Both the position numbers and the translations under genes were made by a program. The notes beneath the pieces were generated by a model, which did no database searches, was not told the origin of the DNA, and was given only the letters and a program-made list of their open reading frames with translations. DNA of 8,856 nt, taken from assembly GCA_003538525.1 (NCBI GenBank), contig DPRZ01000090.1, positions 1 to 8,856 on the forward strand. The letters are read 5' to 3'. Of this stretch, positions 6,684 through 8,856 are shown in pieces. Origin of the DNA: Neisseriales bacterium. Its GTDB lineage: Bacteria; Pseudomonadota; Gammaproteobacteria; Burkholderiales; UBA11063. Position 1 is the first letter of the stretch. Every line of letters begins with the position of its first letter.

Positions 6684-6715
6684 ATAAAAAACACCACGTT
6701 TATAAAAAAGTGGTG
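6684..6715 (-). terminator. Intrinsic terminator of the transposase-derived gene
   Basis: On the - strand CACCAC (6715-6710) pairs with GTGGTG (6697-6692) around a 12-base loop, followed by six T (6691-6686). It lies 16 bp after the stop codon of the gene at 6731-7420. It also lies only about 15 bp before the nupG Shine-Dalgarno in the same direction. Confidence 0.75.
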
Positions 6716-6730
6716 CTAGCTTAAAAAAAT

Positions 6731-7420
6731 TTAACTAATTGGTTTTGCGCTGAGTAACTTTAACAACACAGCATAAAGATTATCATTCCGAAAATTAAAA
6801 CGAAACTCACATTCCTTCAAGTGAAGATAAAATTTGTGTTTAGCTACGCCTTGAAATTTAGCAGTTCGCTCCTTAGTAAACAGCCAAAATTTGTCTAAAT
6901 TATCTACATAACTCGGTTTATCTGAAAAAGCCTGATTGCTATCGTAACCAACCGCAATCAAGCCCGCTGGCTCATTTACATTAACTGAATGTACCGTTAC
7001 TTCGGGCAATTTACCATTTCCGTTTAATAATTTTTGTAATTTAGCCGCGGTGCAGTTAGCTAACATTTCCGCATAAACTTTACCACGCCGCTTTAAAATC
7101 CCAAGATTAGTTGTAATTTTTTCTTTAATCGTTAATGGTTCATTAATAATTTTAGCACTTAACCCGATTTCGTTATCCTGACTAAACACATTACCTTCAT
7201 CATTAATATCGTCTTCAAATGGCGTATACTGTTCGCAAAATTCTACCATTCGTGCTCGAATCTCATTCAAATAACGGTTAACCGTATTTCTATTAATTGT
7301 AGTTTCAATTGCGATTTGCGTAGCTGACATATCCTCAGCAAAACACTTTACCATCTTACGAAATTTGTATTCAGAAATCTTCGCGCGTCGCACATATTTA
7401 TTTTTAGCTAAACTATCCAT
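6731..7420 (-). CDS. Transposase-derived protein, IS1595/IS1016 type, catalytic motifs degraded
   Basis: The protein has 229 residues and an intact frame. The N-terminus (about 16-60) holds a helix-turn-helix, with MSATQIAIETTINRNTVNRY matching the DNA-binding part of IS1016-type transposases. The family core is recognisable at GILKRRGKVY (107-116), LDKFWLFTKERTAKFQGV (175-192) and HKFYLHLKECEFRFN (195-209). Compared with the usual core, the DESYFG motif is not readable: D82 may stand in the first Asp position, but the basic RGKRGRG segment is gone. The HSDGWRGY motif reads HSVNVNEP (144-151), so the second Asp is V146. The GIExFW glutamate is D176. Cleavage activity is therefore unlikely. 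GAGG lies five bases before the ATG, and a terminator follows the stop. No terminal inverted repeats or target duplication are seen. A DNA-binding role is inferred. Motif comparison is from memory of the family. Confidence 0.75.
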   Translation of the reverse strand: MDSLAKNKYVRRAKISEYKFRKMVKCFAEDMSATQIAIETTINRNTVNRYLNEIRARMVEFCEQYTPFEDDINDEGNVFSQDNEIGLSAKIINEPLTIKEKITTNLGILKRRGKVYAEMLANCTAAKLQKLLNGNGKLPEVTVHSVNVNEPAGLIAVGYDSNQAFSDKPSYVDNLDKFWLFTKERTAKFQGVAKHKFYLHLKECEFRFNFRNDNLYAVLLKLLSAKPIS

Positions 7421-7445
7421 GCTTACCTCAAAACCTTTACAATCT

Positions 7446-7451
7446 ATTCTA
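7446..7451 (-). promoter_or_regulatory. Possible -10 box of the transposase-derived gene
   Basis: TAGAAT on the - strand lies 25 bp before the ATG at 7420, at a suitable distance for a short leader. The -35 position (about 7469-7474) has no clear consensus match and overlaps the second direct repeat copy. Confidence 0.3.
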
Positions 7452-7452
7452 G

Positions 7453-7480
7453 TCTAGCCTAAATGGCATCTCTAGCCTAA
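7453..7480. repeat. Perfect 10-bp direct repeat TCTAGCCTAA, period 18, candidate operator
   Basis: TCTAGCCTAA occurs at 7453-7462 and again at 7471-7480. A further CTAG lies just before (7449-7452). The copies sit in the 166-bp divergent region, directly upstream of the possible -10 box of the transposase-derived gene. This is the arrangement expected of a binding site for a regulator that controls that gene and perhaps the divergent one. Confidence 0.6.
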
Positions 7481-7557
7481 TACGCTCCATCCATGTTAAG
7501 ATGAGGTATATAAAATGATTAATCCTATGTTTATTTAATTACTTAATCGTATTAAAT

Positions 7558-7563
7558 TATAAC
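7558..7563 (+). promoter_or_regulatory. Possible -10 box of the nitronate monooxygenase-like gene
   Basis: TATAAC lies 23 bp before the ATG at 7587. The -35 region around 7534-7540 reads tttaatt and matches the consensus weakly. The assignment is tentative because the whole stretch is AT-rich. Confidence 0.3.
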
Positions 7564-7586
7564 ATAAAATAGAGTAAGAGATACTA

Positions 7587-8856
7587 ATGAATAAAGTAGA
7601 TAACTTTCGCCTTAAATTTAATAATGATAACAAAGAATACGTGCCAATTATGATTGGTGGAATGGGTGTTGACATTTCAAGCAGTGAATTAGCGCTAGAG
7701 GCAGCTCGCTTAGGTGGCGTCGGTCATATTTCTGATGCGCTCGTAACCGATGTTTCTGACCGAAAGTTTGACACCAAATTTGTTGCGGATAAACGCAAAC
7801 AATATAAAGATAGTCTCAACAGCACCGACAAGAGTCGCATACATTTTGATGCTGTGGATATTCGTGCGGCCATGCAGCTCCATGTCGGCAAAACAATGGA
7901 AGCTAAACGTGGGGATGGCTTGGTCTTTGTAAATATCATGGAAAAATTAACCATGAATAATCCTAAAGACACCTTAACAACACGGCTTAATTCAGCATTA
8001 GACGCTGGAATTGATGGAATTACACTTAGCGCAGGTTTGCACCTAAACAGTATGGCAATGATGCAAGAAAATAAGCGCTTTCGTGATGCAAAACTAGGTA
8101 TTATTGTTTCTTCAGTTCGCGCACTTAGACCTTTTCTACAAAGAGCAAAACGCTCTAATCGCATGCCTGATTTTATCGTGGTTGAAGGACCTTTAGCTGG
8201 TGGTCACTTAGGGTTTGCTTTTGATAATTGGAAAGAGTTTAATTTAGCAGTAATCTTTAGTGAAATTAAACAATTTCTTCATGAAAGTAATTTAGATATA
8301 CCGCTAATTCCAGCTGGTGGGATCTTCACAGGTAGTGATGGTGCTGCATTTTTAGCTGATGGCGCAGCAGCAATTCAAGTGGCAACTCGCTTTACCGTAA
8401 CCGAAGAATGTGGTTTACCTGATAAAGCCAAACAAGAATACTTCCGTGCGACCGAAGCGGATGTTGAAGTGAATACATCTTCTCCAACTGGTTACCCAAT
8501 GCGTATGCTAAGCTACTCACCATCAATTGGAGCAAAACTTAAGCCAAATTGCGAATCATTAGGTTATCTCTTAGAAAATGGAACCTGTGCTTATATTGAC
8601 GCTTATGAAAGAGCTAAAGCTGAAGCGGTGAGTAAAGGTAGCAAATCATTTGGCGTGTATGAAAAAACTTGTTTGTGTACACACATGCAACTCTTTCAAT
8701 GTTACACTTGTGGACATTACGTTTATCGTCTAAAAGACACCACGGTTAAACAAGATGATGGAAAATATCAAATTCTTACCGCTGAACATGTATTTAAAGA
8801 CTATCAGTTCAGCACTGATGGTAAAATTGCACTTCCTGCAAGCGCAATTCTAAGCG
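7587..8856 (+). CDS. Nitronate monooxygenase-family FMN enzyme with Cys-rich C-terminal region (3' truncated by window)
   Basis: The frame is open from ATG 7587 to the window end, giving 423 codons without a stop. It is a TIM-barrel flavoprotein of the 2-nitropropane dioxygenase group. The N-terminus PIMIGGMGVDISSSELALEA corresponds to the family's first FMN strand. VVEGPLAGGHLGF carries H207, the position of the catalytic His in nitronate monooxygenases. PAGGIFTGSDGAAFLADGAA (242-261) and QVATRF form the FMN phosphate site. After the barrel, six Cys follow: C322, C334, C362, C364, C372 and C375, the last four as C-x-C-x7-C-x2-C with H377, which could bind zinc or an iron-sulfur cluster. The Shine-Dalgarno is weak (AAGAG, six bases before ATG). 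Family is secure; the substrate is unknown, and relatives include enoyl-ACP reductases of the FabK type. The gene is divergent from the transposase-derived gene across 166 bp. Confidence 0.85.
   Translation, partial: MNKVDNFRLKFNNDNKEYVPIMIGGMGVDISSSELALEAARLGGVGHISDALVTDVSDRKFDTKFVADKRKQYKDSLNSTDKSRIHFDAVDIRAAMQLHVGKTMEAKRGDGLVFVNIMEKLTMNNPKDTLTTRLNSALDAGIDGITLSAGLHLNSMAMMQENKRFRDAKLGIIVSSVRALRPFLQRAKRSNRMPDFIVVEGPLAGGHLGFAFDNWKEFNLAVIFSEIKQFLHESNLDIPLIPAGGIFTGSDGAAFLADGAAAIQVATRFTVTEECGLPDKAKQEYFRATEADVEVNTSSPTGYPMRMLSYSPSIGAKLKPNCESLGYLLENGTCAYIDAYERAKAEAVSKGSKSFGVYEKTCLCTHMQLFQCYTCGHYVYRLKDTTVKQDDGKYQILTAEHVFKDYQFSTDGKIALPASAILS

Noticed and set aside
6670..7500. A complete insertion sequence around the transposase-derived gene
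   Set aside because: Comparing both flanks by eye gave no inverted repeats and no target duplication. The GCTAGCTTAA at 6715-6724 resembles the 7453/7471 repeat but is in direct, not inverted, orientation and has two mismatches.
7724..8164. 146-codon - strand open frame
   Set aside because: It lies wholly antisense to the nitronate monooxygenase gene, whose frame has clear family motifs; its product shows no domain pattern.

Overview
The window is AT-rich, densely coded DNA from a Gram-negative bacterium. Two genes encode outer-membrane or exported proteins, and the permeases and regulator resemble proteobacterial families. A low-GC gamma- or betaproteobacterium fits best, but the sequence does not name the genus.

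Left block (1-3781, + strand): the 3' end of an unknown gene whose tail looks like the C-terminal beta-sandwich of an alpha-amylase-type glycosidase; an intergenic hairpin with a T-run; a 12-TM disaccharide symporter of the GPH/SUT type; a 511-residue outer-membrane beta-barrel; and a small exported Cys-containing protein. The last three are spaced by about 30 bp and end in a strong bidirectional terminator. Together they look like a carbohydrate-uptake operon: outer-membrane channel, periplasmic partner, inner-membrane symporter and possibly the hydrolase.

Middle block (3782-6715): a gene-free stretch of about 250 bp with a possible leader ORF and -10 box; a + strand PAS-like/LuxR-type regulator; and, convergent with it, a - strand pair, nupG-like nucleoside permease followed by a flavodoxin-fold NAD(P)H:quinone oxidoreductase. 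The permease keeps the substrate-site residues known for E. coli NupG. Its start is better placed at 6657 than at 6666.

Right block (6684-8856): a - strand gene derived from an IS1595/IS1016-type transposase. It has an intact reading frame, SD and terminator but lacks at least one catalytic acidic residue and shows no terminal inverted repeats. Divergent from it, across 166 bp holding a perfect 10-bp direct repeat, is a nitronate-monooxygenase-family flavoprotein gene that runs off the window end and carries an unusual Cys-rich C-terminal region.

The most notable points are the domesticated-looking transposase with its candidate operator, the probable sugar-uptake locus with an unassigned porin and secreted partner, and terminator hairpins directly in front of the ribosome-binding sites of both permease genes.
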